A stretch of DNA of 64,000 nucleotides from Halocynthiibacter sp. SDUM655004 (lineage in GTDB: Bacteria; Pseudomonadota; Alphaproteobacteria; Rhodobacterales; Rhodobacteraceae): positions 124,001 through 188,000 of the forward strand of contig NZ_JAPDUG010000002.1 in assembly GCF_026015885.1 (NCBI RefSeq). The letters run 5' to 3'. The notes below the pieces were generated by a model that was given only the letters and a program-made list of their open reading frames with translations, had not been told where the DNA came from and ran no database searches. The translations under genes were made by a program, and so were the position numbers. Positions 8,019 to 17,175 of the stretch are shown here, in pieces. The stretch's first letter is position 1. Each line of letters begins with the position of its first letter.

Positions 8019-9773
8019 CTAACTATGCCCTCTACCGCATTCCACATAGCAAGCGAACCAGCTTTCTCCGTTTTTTGCTGTGCCGAGAAGCTGTGGTACT
8101 TCAACTTTCGGTGTCAAAAGAGACAAGTTTGCTGCAGGCACATGCAGGCGAGATTTTCGATTTCCGTTCAGGTCTTGGATCAAGCTTCCAAGCTCAGCTT
8201 CAACACGCCCCGCTGTGTCCCATGTCGATCGAACATGCGGCAGCATGCAATCACGCGGTGAGGCAAAGCCCCCTTCGATCAACTCGAGCTCAACTGCACT
8301 GCGAATACGATGCTTCCTGATGTGACCTGCGCCGTCAAAACTCAGCCAACTCTCAATTATTACATCGTCATAAGGCTGCCATTGTGTGTGCAATACCTTC
8401 TCTGTCAGGCTAATGCGGGTGCTATTTTGCCGTATTTTCCAAGGCCGCCCCACAACATTAACCGCGAGTGAGTTATCAAGCGCAGCCGTATCAAATTGCG
8501 TATCTCGTGCTTCAACACAGAATGGCGCCGCAGTTGAGTAGGCAAATTTCGCGTATTTCTCGGCACCATGTCGAAACATAGGAGCGTCCTGCCCTGCGGA
8601 AAGTACAGTGACCTCACTATCAGCGTTTCGAAGCAAAAAACCTGGCTCCTTTTGAAGCTCAATTTGATCGGCACCGAACGGAAACGGCAACTCCTCTGCC
8701 TGCCAGAAGGGATGCTCGTCAGGGATGGCCAGCAAGAGAAATGTCTTCATGGCCCAGTAAGGAGACCCAGGTGAGTTATAATCCTCTGCCATTTGGGGGT
8801 TGGCATAGCCATAGCCAACAGACAAAATGCCATCACGATCAGAAATCGGCTGCTCTGACCACCAACGTAAGTTCCGCAATACTATCCCTTTGAGCACACC
8901 CCACGGCAAGACCGGATCAGGATCGCACAAAGCGTAGACTCCGAAAAACGCTGTCATGGCAAAGCGATAAGTCATAGAGCGGCCAAAGGCTAGCCCGCGC
9001 CCCTCGCTGTCAAACCATCGCGCAAATTGCGGCGCGAACTGCCTTGCGCGGGCAAGGTGATCGCCCTTATCGGTTTCTGGCGCAAAGTGTTGCAGCAGCA
9101 GGCCGTAAACGTGAAACGCAAATCCGACATAGTGATCAACACGGTTTCCCGGCCCATCCTGGTACCACCCCTGCCCCAGATACAGGGCATCCAACGCGGC
9201 GCGCTCCTGATCGCCACTATCACCTGGTGGGCCATCGCCCGTAGCTCGTAAACCCGCGTCGATCAGCAGACGAAAATACATCCAATTGTTGGGCGAAAAC
9301 TCTCGCGTCCTGGCCTGAAGCAAATAGGCCCGTACCCGCAATTTCGCTGGATCCGACAGCGGTTCCCAAAGTTCATCTTTGGCGACCAGAAGCGCAAACC
9401 CAATTGCCGCTAGCTCCACAAGGCGTTGATCGACATGGTTCAGGTCGCCCCAATATTCCGAATGTTCCGGATTGGTACCGTTCTCAAGCCCTCTGCGATA
9501 AGGCTCCCAATCAATTTCCTTTTCACCACCAGCGTATGCGGCCGCCAATGCCCAAAGCGGGCGAGCAAACCCTTCAAGCTCCGCGGCGCCATGATCAAAT
9601 ATCGCACCCGTCGGTCCAAGCCGAACACGTGCACGCCCTACTGACCGATGCGCCTCAAGCGGTTCCAGTAGACGAAACATAGCCGCAATTAGGTCTGATT
9701 TTGTTTTCAGGCGCTGCCCATGTAGCGGGTTGTGCCTGACATATGGCGCAAGTGCCTTATCAACCGCCATCAC
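8019..9773 (-). CDS. DUF2264 domain-containing protein
   Basis: 584 residues matching the DUF2264 family over nearly the full length: N-terminal NPLHGQRLKTKSDL, the all-helical domain with GFARPLWALAAAYAGG, TREFSPNNWMYFRLLIDAGLR, YQDGPGNRVDHYVGFAFHVYGLL and FGRSMTYRFAMTAFFG, and a beta-rich C-terminal region from about residue 400. No signal peptide, so cytoplasmic. The pattern of paired helices resembles an (alpha/alpha)6 toroid, as in GH88 and AGE enzymes, so a hydrolase or lyase role on an imported saccharide is plausible but inferred. Its stop is one base from the start region of the fused TRAP permease stop/start junction, indicating one operon. Confidence 0.85.
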   Translation of the reverse strand: MMAVDKALAPYVRHNPLHGQRLKTKSDLIAAMFRLLEPLEAHRSVGRARVRLGPTGAIFDHGAAELEGFARPLWALAAAYAGGEKEIDWEPYRRGLENGTNPEHSEYWGDLNHVDQRLVELAAIGFALLVAKDELWEPLSDPAKLRVRAYLLQARTREFSPNNWMYFRLLIDAGLRATGDGPPGDSGDQERAALDALYLGQGWYQDGPGNRVDHYVGFAFHVYGLLLQHFAPETDKGDHLARARQFAPQFARWFDSEGRGLAFGRSMTYRFAMTAFFGVYALCDPDPVLPWGVLKGIVLRNLRWWSEQPISDRDGILSVGYGYANPQMAEDYNSPGSPYWAMKTFLLLAIPDEHPFWQAEELPFPFGADQIELQKEPGFLLRNADSEVTVLSAGQDAPMFRHGAEKYAKFAYSTAAPFCVEARDTQFDTAALDNSLAVNVVGRPWKIRQNSTRISLTEKVLHTQWQPYDDVIIESWLSFDGAGHIRKHRIRSAVELELIEGGFASPRDCMLPHVRSTWDTAGRVEAELGSLIQDLNGNRKSRLHVPAANLSLLTPKVEVPQLLGTAKNGESWFACYVECGRGHS

Positions 9774-11729
9774 CTACAACCCGAATAGCGTTGGCAGCGC
9801 CAAACTGATTGCCGGAACGAATGTAATAAGCAACAACCCAGCAGCCTGAAGCGCAAAGATGGGCAACAACGGTCCGATTACTTTACTGATGGGTTCACCG
9901 CTAATCGAACAGGACACAAATAAGACGGTACCAACCGGCGGCGTCACGAGGCCAAGTGCGAGGTTATAAATCAGAATTACACCAAAATGTACCGGATCAA
10001 CACCAAGTTCTGTTACGATTGGATAGAAAATCGGCGTAAAGATCAGCATTGCCGGTGACATATCCATAAATACCCCGACAACCAACAAAATCAGGTTGAT
10101 CATCAGCAGAATGACGATGAAATTGTCGCTGACGGACGTCATCAACACGCGCACAGTCTCGGGGATCGAGGCGAATGTCATCGACCAGCTCATCATCGTC
10201 GAGGCTGCAATCAAGAACAAGATTGCGCCCGTAACGATTGAGGTATCGCGCAGGATTTCAAAGAGCTTGCGCAAATTGAGGCCACGATAAACCAGCGCAA
10301 GCATGAGACTATAAACAACCGCGATGCCTGACCCTTCGATGGCGGTAAACGCGCCGCCGAGAATACCCGAGATCACGATTACAACCAACATGAGGCTTGG
10401 GGCTGCGCGCATAAACAGTCGCATGGTTTCTGCGCGGGATGGCTTGTCGGACTCAGCTTCGTAGCCGTGTTTTTTGGCATACCAATAAGCAACCAACATA
10501 ACCGAAAGCCCCATGATAATGCCCGGCAAATACCCTGCCATAAACAAGGCAATAATAGACGCCCCACCACCTGTAATCAGAGAATAAACAATCAACGCAC
10601 CGGACGGCGGTATCAACATTCCGGATGGCGCCGATGCGGCGTTCACCGCCGTGGTCATTGCCATATTGTACCCTTTTTCACGGGCCACCGGATTGATGAT
10701 ACCACCAATCGCCGTCGCCGAAGCAATGCCGGACCCTGAAAGCGTCCCGAAAAGCATATTTGCAAGCACATTGGTTTGCCAAAGGCTTCCGGGAATACGC
10801 CCCCCCAAAAGCATCGCAAAATCAATCAAACGCCGAGCGAGGCCAGTGGCGTTCATGATATTGCCCGCCAGAATAAAGAACGGCAGAGCCAGAAATCCAA
10901 AACTATCAAGGCCGTTGAACATTGTTTCGCCAACGGTTGGCATCATCACATCAAGATCGATCTGAAGGCCAAGCGTAAGAACACCAGCAAAGGCAAGCCC
11001 AATCGCAATTGGCGCGCCGATGATTAGAAAAACAACGAAAGTCGTGAATAGAACAATCGTAGAGGTCAATTCCAAAGAGGAATAGACGTGCTCTGACATC
11101 CAATCAGATTGCCAAAGCGTCACAATACACGCCCCAAAGATAGCAACTATAAGCGTTGCAATTGCAAGCTGCCCAAAGGTAGCCCCTTCTGTCGGCGCAG
11201 GAGCTTGAGGATCACGCGGTACGATACCGAGTTGACACAAGACCCGGATCGTTTCCGCAATCAGGATCATGGCACCGCAAATGATCAACACAGACTGCAA
11301 CCAGCCAACGGGAATCTGTGTCATCGGGGTCAACATTTTACTGTTGGCAACAAAGCTTGTGGAGCCGCCCCAAATCAGGATGGCGCCGAATATCATCGAA
11401 AGTTCGGAGTTAATGAACCGCAAAATCTTCTGCGGCACCGGCGGCAATACATCAATCAACAGCGGCAAACTCATATGCCGCCCGCCAACAAAGCAATACC
11501 CCGCCGCTATCATCCCCAACCAGATCAGAGAAAAGCGCAAGAATTCCTCGGAATACATGCTTGGGATATTCAGCAAATAACGGGATGCAACCTGCCAAGA
11601 GATCGCAACGACCATGAGGGCCAAAAGGATCGCAAGAAACAACGCGATCGCACCTTCGACAGCCCGCCCAACCTTGATAATCGCAGGTGTTGTATTCCCG
11701 CCTGCTAATGATTGCGCAGGATTTTCCAT
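9774..11729 (-). CDS. TRAP transporter fused permease (DctQM)
   Basis: 651-residue fusion of the small DctQ subunit (about residues 15-165; ISWQVASRYLLNIPSMYSEEFLRFSLIWLGMIAAG with the typical W..R and EE) to the large DctM subunit (from about 215; PIAIGLAFAGV, LPFFILAGNIMNATGLARRLIDFA, GIASATAIGGII). About 16 membrane spans. Imports small organic acids by sodium symport with the DctP protein encoded just upstream. Such fusions occur in sialic-acid TRAPs, among others. Context points to an acidic sugar or unsaturated uronide as cargo. Abuts the DUF2264 gene without a gap. Confidence 0.95.
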   Translation of the reverse strand: MENPAQSLAGGNTTPAIIKVGRAVEGAIALFLAILLALMVVAISWQVASRYLLNIPSMYSEEFLRFSLIWLGMIAAGYCFVGGRHMSLPLLIDVLPPVPQKILRFINSELSMIFGAILIWGGSTSFVANSKMLTPMTQIPVGWLQSVLIICGAMILIAETIRVLCQLGIVPRDPQAPAPTEGATFGQLAIATLIVAIFGACIVTLWQSDWMSEHVYSSLELTSTIVLFTTFVVFLIIGAPIAIGLAFAGVLTLGLQIDLDVMMPTVGETMFNGLDSFGFLALPFFILAGNIMNATGLARRLIDFAMLLGGRIPGSLWQTNVLANMLFGTLSGSGIASATAIGGIINPVAREKGYNMAMTTAVNAASAPSGMLIPPSGALIVYSLITGGGASIIALFMAGYLPGIIMGLSVMLVAYWYAKKHGYEAESDKPSRAETMRLFMRAAPSLMLVVIVISGILGGAFTAIEGSGIAVVYSLMLALVYRGLNLRKLFEILRDTSIVTGAILFLIAASTMMSWSMTFASIPETVRVLMTSVSDNFIVILLMINLILLVVGVFMDMSPAMLIFTPIFYPIVTELGVDPVHFGVILIYNLALGLVTPPVGTVLFVSCSISGEPISKVIGPLLPIFALQAAGLLLITFVPAISLALPTLFGL

Positions 11730-11753
11730 GATGCCCCCTCCACGGTAGTAAAC

Positions 11754-11779
11754 CCCGCCGCCCGTTTTCGGGCGACGGG
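11754..11779 (-). promoter_or_regulatory. Intercistronic GC hairpin between the TRAP binding protein and permease genes
   Basis: Arms CCCGTCGCCCG and CGGGCGGCGGG around AAAA (read on the minus strand), with one wobble. No U-run follows, so rather than terminating fully it probably stabilises the 3' end of the binding-protein message, a common way to make more binding protein than permease. Confidence 0.6.
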
Positions 11780-11787
11780 AAAGTATA

Positions 11788-12777
11788 TTAGAACTCGCGG
11801 TTCTCGATTGCGAAGATCGCTTCGATCAAAGGACGTTTTGCCTCGTCAGCGCGAGCATTTTCATACATCGGACGCACCGCTTCGATAAAGGGAGCAGTAT
11901 CGACTTCGATAACTTGAACGCCCATTTCGTCAACAGCTTTCTGAAGATCAGCCGCTTCGCTTGCATCAGAGAATTCAACCGACTTCAGGCTGATTTTCTG
12001 GAACTCTTCCTGAACGATCTCAAGATCAGCAGGGTCAAGGCTCTCAACAAAACGGTTCGACGTCACAACAAAGTCCGTAAGTCGAGTCTGGTTAGTAAGA
12101 AGTGCGTATTTTGCGACCTCACCGAATTGCGCAACATAGAGCCCCGCAAGACCACCCTCGGCACCATCAACGATCCCTTGCTGCAGTCCGGCATATAGCT
12201 CGCCAAATGGCAACGGTGTTGGTACTGCACCAAACAACGACAGCATTTCCATATAAGTTGGGCTCGCGATTGCACGCAGCTTCAGACCCTGAATATCCTC
12301 GAAGCTCTCAACAGGCTCTGTTGTGTAAATCGAGCGGAACCCCGAAGAGATAAAGCCTAGCGGAACAACATTGTGCTCTGCTGTAGCATCAAACAGCGCT
12401 TGCTGGACTTCTGGAGCTGTCATGACTTCGGCATATTCCTCGGATGTACGGAATACGTATGGAAGGTTCATAACCCCAACAGCCGATGCAACATTCTCAA
12501 GTGTACCGGAGTTTACAAGACCCGCATCGATAACGCCGCGCTGGATTTGCTGGAAGTACTGGCCCTGATCGCCAAGTACACCGTCATTAAACATACGAAA
12601 TTCAACACGCCCTTCTGTGCGCTCTGCAACTGCGCCCGCAAATTCGGCAAGCAATTGGCCCGCGGTGCTGTTGTCGGACACGTTTGTTGCCAAACGATAG
12701 GTGTCTGCCATAGCAGTAGTAGAAGCCAAAGACGCGACCAAAGTGCCGGCTGCAGCCAAACGGGTAAACATAGTCAT
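11788..12777 (-). CDS. TRAP transporter substrate-binding protein (DctP family)
   Basis: 329-residue periplasmic binding protein. The ATG chosen follows AGGAGGAAAT with perfect spacing; an upstream in-frame start would lack this site. Signal peptide MTMFTRLAAAGTLVASLAS...AMA, mature part from about residue 25 (DTYRLATNVSDNSTAG). The DctP signature GLKLRAIASPTYMEMLSLFGAVPTPLPFGELYAGLQQGIVDGAEGG contains the conserved Arg that clamps a substrate carboxylate. First gene of the minus-strand transport/catabolic operon; its promoter faces the GH88 gene and is flanked by 13-base palindromes likely bound by the LacI regulator. Confidence 0.95.
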   Translation of the reverse strand: MTMFTRLAAAGTLVASLASTTAMADTYRLATNVSDNSTAGQLLAEFAGAVAERTEGRVEFRMFNDGVLGDQGQYFQQIQRGVIDAGLVNSGTLENVASAVGVMNLPYVFRTSEEYAEVMTAPEVQQALFDATAEHNVVPLGFISSGFRSIYTTEPVESFEDIQGLKLRAIASPTYMEMLSLFGAVPTPLPFGELYAGLQQGIVDGAEGGLAGLYVAQFGEVAKYALLTNQTRLTDFVVTSNRFVESLDPADLEIVQEEFQKISLKSVEFSDASEAADLQKAVDEMGVQVIEVDTAPFIEAVRPMYENARADEAKRPLIEAIFAIENREF

Positions 12778-12804
12778 GGTATTTCCTCCTGTAGCGCGGC
12801 GCAC

Positions 12805-12817
12805 GCGAAACTTTCGC
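12805..12817. promoter_or_regulatory. Putative LacI-family operator O1
   Basis: GCGAAA-C-TTTCGC, a perfect 6+1+6 palindrome 27 bases upstream of the TRAP binding-protein ATG. It shares the GAAA-N-TTTC core with two other perfect palindromes in this locus, including one before the LacI gene. Confidence 0.6.
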
Positions 12818-12924
12818 TTCGATCCGCACAGCCGCCTCCCATTTCAACACGTAATTTTTGCGAGTTTTGTAACGTTCTCGCATCATTTCGATGACCCTAG
12901 TTACGAAGTTCGTCACACTTCGTC

Positions 12925-12937
12925 AAGAAACTTTCTT
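12925..12937. promoter_or_regulatory. Putative LacI-family operator O2
   Basis: AAGAAA-C-TTTCTT, a perfect 13-base palindrome in the divergent region, 50 bases before the GH88 ATG. A degenerate copy (ACGAAACATTCGA, two mismatches) follows with its centre 18 bases away at 12943-12955, and an 11-base palindrome ACGAAGTTCGT lies at 12903-12913. Confidence 0.6.
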
Positions 12938-12987
12938 ACTTGACGAAACATTCGAAAAGAGAGAAACAGCATTTCGGAGGACGAAAA

Positions 12988-14178
12988 ATGAGCGACACAC
13001 AAAAGACTTCATATTTCTCAGGCGCATCCGATGCGAATGCCGAGGGTAATCCCACTTACGAGGCTGCTCTCCTGCGCTGTGTTGAGCGTCTGAGAGAGGT
13101 CTTGCCGAAGGCAGGGCTGCGCAACCCCAAGATCGGGCGTGCCGATAATACGTGGATCTGGTGCGATGGCCCGGATTGGGTCATGGGCTTTCTCTCCGGA
13201 CAGCTGTGGCTCGCCCACCAACTTACTGGTGACACTACATTTTCCGCCGCTGCCCGCGCCCGCCGCGGCGCCTTCCGCCAAATGCTAGATGATCGCAAAG
13301 CACGCGACCATGACCTCGGATTCGTTTACTCTCTCTCCTCTGTCGCCGAGTGGCAGATGACGGGTGACAAAACCGCACGCGACATGGGAATCGAAGCCGC
13401 CCGCGCGCTTGTCGCTCGGTTCCGCGAGGACGGACAATATATACAAGCTTGGAACCCCGTCGGCCCTCATGATCGTGAGCAAGCTCGATTCGCCAATGGG
13501 CGTATGATCGCGGACACGATCCAAAATCTGGCGCTCCTTCATTGGGCCCACCGCGAAACCGGAATCACCGATTTTCGCGAAGTGGCAGACCTTCACGAGG
13601 CAACATCACTGCGCTTTCTCGTTCGCGCTGACGATACAACGTTCCACACCTATACATTCGACCCAGCCACCGGAGAGCCCCTCCGCGGTGAAACGCACCA
13701 AGGATATGCGGACGATTCCTGCTGGGCGCGCGGACAGGCTTGGCTCATTCACGGTTTTGCCAATTGTTACCGGCTAACAGGGCGTATTTCGGCGTTAGAC
13801 GCTGCCCGCCGTCTCGCAGCAAAATTCGAAGGATTGTTAGGAGATAGCGCCGTTCCGGTTTGGGATTTCGCCCTGCCCGCCAACGGATCACACCCAATCG
13901 ACAGCTCAGCTTCAGCAGTCACCGCCGCTGGCGCATTCATGTTGGCAGATTTGGTTCCCGCCGAAGAAGCACCACGCTGGAAAGCTTTTGGGCATCGCCT
14001 TCTGGATGGGTTACTTGAGGAATGTGACCTCACCAATATTAAAGGAGCGCAAGGCCTCCTTGGGCATGGGGCTGGACATGTTCCGGCAGGCCGTGAAGAT
14101 GCAATGCTTCCTTATGGCGATTACTATTTCATGGAAGCCCTGATGCGAGCTCAAGGCCACAAAGCGTTCTTCTGGTAG
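12988..14178 (+). CDS. GH88 unsaturated uronyl hydrolase
   Basis: 396-residue (alpha/alpha)6-barrel enzyme of glycoside hydrolase family 88, releasing the terminal 4,5-unsaturated uronic acid from oligosaccharides produced by polysaccharide lyases. The two catalytic Asp positions of the family are visible as D109 (RDHDLGF) and D176 (RMIADTIQNL); THQGYADDSCWARGQAWLIHGF and VPVWDF are further GH88 blocks. No signal peptide, hence cytoplasmic, acting on imported material. The chosen ATG follows CGGAGG by seven bases. Divergent from the TRAP operon. GH105 is a related alternative, but the HDLGF and WARGQAW motifs fit GH88 better. Substrate (glycosaminoglycan-like, ulvan-like or other) is not determined. 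Confidence 0.9.
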   Translation: MSDTQKTSYFSGASDANAEGNPTYEAALLRCVERLREVLPKAGLRNPKIGRADNTWIWCDGPDWVMGFLSGQLWLAHQLTGDTTFSAAARARRGAFRQMLDDRKARDHDLGFVYSLSSVAEWQMTGDKTARDMGIEAARALVARFREDGQYIQAWNPVGPHDREQARFANGRMIADTIQNLALLHWAHRETGITDFREVADLHEATSLRFLVRADDTTFHTYTFDPATGEPLRGETHQGYADDSCWARGQAWLIHGFANCYRLTGRISALDAARRLAAKFEGLLGDSAVPVWDFALPANGSHPIDSSASAVTAAGAFMLADLVPAEEAPRWKAFGHRLLDGLLEECDLTNIKGAQGLLGHGAGHVPAGREDAMLPYGDYYFMEALMRAQGHKAFFW

Positions 14179-14203
14179 TACGACAGATATTCAGAACGCC
14201 GCT

Positions 14204-14216
14204 ACGAAAGTTTCGT
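14204..14216. promoter_or_regulatory. Putative LacI-family operator O3
   Basis: ACGAAA-G-TTTCGT, a perfect 13-base palindrome 86 bases upstream of the LacI-family gene, with the same GAAA-N-TTTC core as the sites in the TRAP/GH88 divergent region. Suggests autoregulation. Confidence 0.55.
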
Positions 14217-14301
14217 TTGCCTCTCGTGGCGATGTCCTGCTACCCAGTAAGGGATTGTAAATACAGGTTTCAACCGCGTTTATCACAGGAAAGACCCTAC
14301 C

Positions 14302-15321
14302 GTGGCCACATCCCGAACGACCAATCCAACTCTTAAGGATATCGCCAAAGCAGCCGGTGTCTCTGTGGCCGCGGTTTCCAAGGTCTTAAATAACCGCGAG
14401 GGCGTCGGCGAAGACACACGCCAGCGCATCCTGACCACAATTGATGAACTTGGCTATAACGGGCGCGCGGGTCGTGACTCCATCGTCGGCAGCGCGACCA
14501 TCTTGACTTTAGAGCAATACGTTACCAACGATGCGTTCTACGGTGAAATTCTAGAGTCTGTAAAAGCCGCCAGCCTGCGCTCGGGGTTGGATATCGGGAT
14601 TTCAGTATATCGCAGTGCAACAGACATGCGCGTGGCCGTAGAGAAAAGCACCGTCGGCGGACCACTTATGCTTATGGGAGTCGACCAACCCGATATCGTT
14701 GACGCTGTGATTGACCGCGGTTTGACAGGTGTGATCGTGAACGGCATGGATCGCTCAATGCAACTCACCAGCGTTTCGCCGGATTATCATTTCGGCGCCG
14801 CACTTGCGACGCAACACCTTATTTCTCTCGGGCACAAAGACATTCTTCACGTTACACACCCCTACCGTGAATCAATCAGGCGACGCATTGATGGATTCCG
14901 AAATGCACTCGAAGAAGCCGGTATTGCATTCAACCCCGAGCAACATATCCTTGACCTCGGAGCGCCTCAGAATATTTCACTCGCAGCGCGAGATATCGTG
15001 CTGCAGAGGCTCAAGCACGAGCCCGTTCCTACAGCAATTTTCTGTATGAACGACATGGTCGCACTCGGCGCCATGCAAGCGGCACAGAGCTTGGGCCTAT
15101 CTGTTCCTGACGATATTTCTATTGTTGGCTTTGACGGGCTTTCAATAGGTGAGTACGCGACACCGCCGCTTACCTCTGTTCAAACCAACCGTGCGTCTCT
15201 TGGTGAAATTGGTGTGAGCCTCTTGGTCGAGCGCATCAACCAGCCCACCGCCGCAGTTCAGCGCGTGACAACAGGCGGCAAACTGATCGTGCGCCGTTCA
15301 TCAACTACGTCGCCAAGGTAA
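14302..15321 (+). CDS. LacI-family transcriptional regulator
   Basis: 339 residues, GTG start preceded by CAGGAAAG. The N-terminal helix-turn-helix (TLKDIAKAAGVSVAAVSKVLNNREGVGEDTRQRI, about residues 10-45) and hinge helix are followed by a periplasmic-binding-like effector domain with the family blocks HLISLGHKDILHVT, PTAIFCMNDMVALGAMQAA and PDDISIVGFDG...PPLTSVQ. Lies directly after the GH88 gene on the same strand and probably represses both arms of the uronide locus until an unsaturated uronate or KDG-like inducer binds. Shared palindromes support this. Confidence 0.92.
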   Translation: MATSRTTNPTLKDIAKAAGVSVAAVSKVLNNREGVGEDTRQRILTTIDELGYNGRAGRDSIVGSATILTLEQYVTNDAFYGEILESVKAASLRSGLDIGISVYRSATDMRVAVEKSTVGGPLMLMGVDQPDIVDAVIDRGLTGVIVNGMDRSMQLTSVSPDYHFGAALATQHLISLGHKDILHVTHPYRESIRRRIDGFRNALEEAGIAFNPEQHILDLGAPQNISLAARDIVLQRLKHEPVPTAIFCMNDMVALGAMQAAQSLGLSVPDDISIVGFDGLSIGEYATPPLTSVQTNRASLGEIGVSLLVERINQPTAAVQRVTTGGKLIVRRSSTTSPR

Positions 15322-15401
15322 GAAACGGATTAGGCCCACCAAGGCTCGTATGTAAGTTTGGTTTCTAAAACGGCACAAGCAGCGGCCTTGACCGGAACCG
15401 A

Positions 15402-15794
15402 TCACATTCGAGCAAAAGAAGACGGTGGCCTTCCGCAGCTACTGCGGAAGGCGCGGCTAAAATTCTGCGCACTCTCATAGCCAAGATAAGTTGCAACATC
15501 CTGAACAGACCATGCTTCGTCTTTCAGAAGACACTTTGCTGTTTCGGTTCGCACTTGATTACCCAAGACCCGAAAGTTGGTGCCCTCTGTTCTCAAGCCG
15601 CCGCTGCAAGGCTCTTGCTCCAATATCTAAAGTGTGAGCCGCATCCTCAAGTCTGATATCATCATTGGCGATTTGAAGCATTATGATGCAAAAAATAATT
15701 CTGAGAAACTTTTGGGAAGCGTCTCTGAGCGCTCCAGAACAACATCGTTCAGCGTAGTGCCCAAAGCATCGGCAGAACTAGCAGATTTTTTCAT
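15402..15794 (-). pseudogene. AraC-family regulator remnant
   Basis: The last 70 codons read AWSVQDVATYLGYESAQNFSRAFRSS, a classic AraC C-terminal helix-turn-helix. The first HTH half lies just upstream in a different frame (NDDIRLEDAAHTLDIGARALQRRLENRG); removing one G near 15598 would join the two. A second frame change near 15690 separates a further short piece beginning MKKSASSADALG. The usual N-terminal effector domain is missing. At least two frameshifts and a truncation make this a pseudogene. Confidence 0.75.
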
Positions 15795-16143
15795 CTCAGT
15801 TTGACGAAACCTGATTTTAAGCCGATCGCTTCCCCACACGATTTGGCAACCAAACGTATCTGCAATAGTTTCATGATCTTTGGGACGAGGAAGATTGCAG
15901 GTAATCCGAAGAGGGCGTCAAGCGTTCCCGAGGTAATGCCTAAAGATAATGAAGACCGACAAGACCGTAAATCAACCGAAGGATTGCTCGGAGCCGACAA
16001 ACGAGATTGCAAACAGGAAGAGCGCGCGGCCTCATAATTGAGGTATCCTAGGTTTCTTGAAGAAAACTTCGAGAAGGAAACTGTTCGCATCGTCGCTGTT
16101 CGGAGAAACGGCCGCACCAACCGAACCAGACGAAAGAGAAACA

Positions 16144-17175
16144 ATGAAGATCAACCTTATGCTGTCCGCAACAGCTATGTCATTGGCAATGCCTGCGTTT
16201 GCTCAGGACTACGCTGCCGATGTTCCTGAGAATGTTCTGACGCCGGATGTCGTGGAAACACAAACCCTTGGAGCCATAGTGTTTTTTGACAGGATGCCGA
16301 ATGCAGATACGTCGAGAAGGTTCTTGACAATCTGGACCTAATACGCACAACCACTGCTTTCTTGGATGGTATGAAAATTGCATCTCTACACGGCATTTGA
16401 ATACATGGCCGATATCGGCGCACTCGGAGCGGACAAAGGTAAAGGTGGGAAGTATCTTCCGCTGCACAATGACGATGAAACGCCAGTAACAGAAGGCTAT
16501 TTCGAGCTGCGGACCAAGACCTACGAGCATTGGCTGTTGTTGCAACGCTCTCCTGAATCTTACGGAAGCGCCGAGGGGCCGGTTACCGAAATCAAGGATG
16601 GCCTAAATGTCTATTCATACGCCAACGCCGAAAACCCTCCAGAAGAAACCTTCATCAATATCTCGGGCGTGCAGCACAACACTGTGCGTACCAACAATGC
16701 AGACTTCTTTGAGGAAGTCCACATTGAATTGGAATACAACCCCGAAAGCGCGTTCGCGCCCGAAGTCCTTGGCACTTTTGCCTCAATCGGCTTGAAAAAA
16801 AGGTGAGCCATTTGAGCCCGATGAACGCATGCACTCGATCATGACGAAGGCCGCTCGTATCGCGAATGCCACCGCGCGAGCGATTACTTATGCGTCACGT
16901 AACCAAGGCGTTAACTTCTACGAAGATCGCCAATGGAATTCGCCCTTTCACGCCAAAGCTACGAGTTCCTCCAGGATGGTGCCCGCATTCTAGATGACCG
17001 CACCTATTTCTCCTACATGGCAGCTACACTATCTACGTCGGCCCCAAGGCGCCTGAAGGCTGGAAAAACAACTGTCCCTGTCAAAAGCTTCAACGTCATG
17101 ATGCGACTCTACGGCCTTCTGGAGCCGTGGTTTGATAAGAACTGGAAATCGGGCGACTTTGAACTGGTAGCGTAG
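16144..17175 (+). pseudogene. DUF1254/DUF1214 family protein, multiply broken
   Basis: Starts with a good signal peptide (MKINLMLSATAMSLAMPAFA) and the DUF1254 opening TPDVVETQTLGAIVFFDRMP. It then needs a frame change to reach VEKVLDNLDLIRTTTAFLDGMKIASLHGI, stops, and resumes after an internal deletion in DIGALGADKGKGGKYLPL...EGYFELRTKTYEHWLLLQ. A further shift at an A-run near 16798 leads to GEPFEPDERMHSIMTKAARIANATARAI, another near 16950 to SYEFLQDGARILDDRTYFSYM, and the DUF1214 end RLYGLLEPWFDKNWKSGDFEL follows a second deletion. At roughly 1 kb it is well short of the usual 1.4 kb. Not functional. Confidence 0.88.

Noticed and set aside
15791-16144. Minus-strand frame of 117 codons in the decayed region
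   Set aside because: No ribosome site, no family, and it abuts the readable start of the DUF1254 pseudogene; likely chance.
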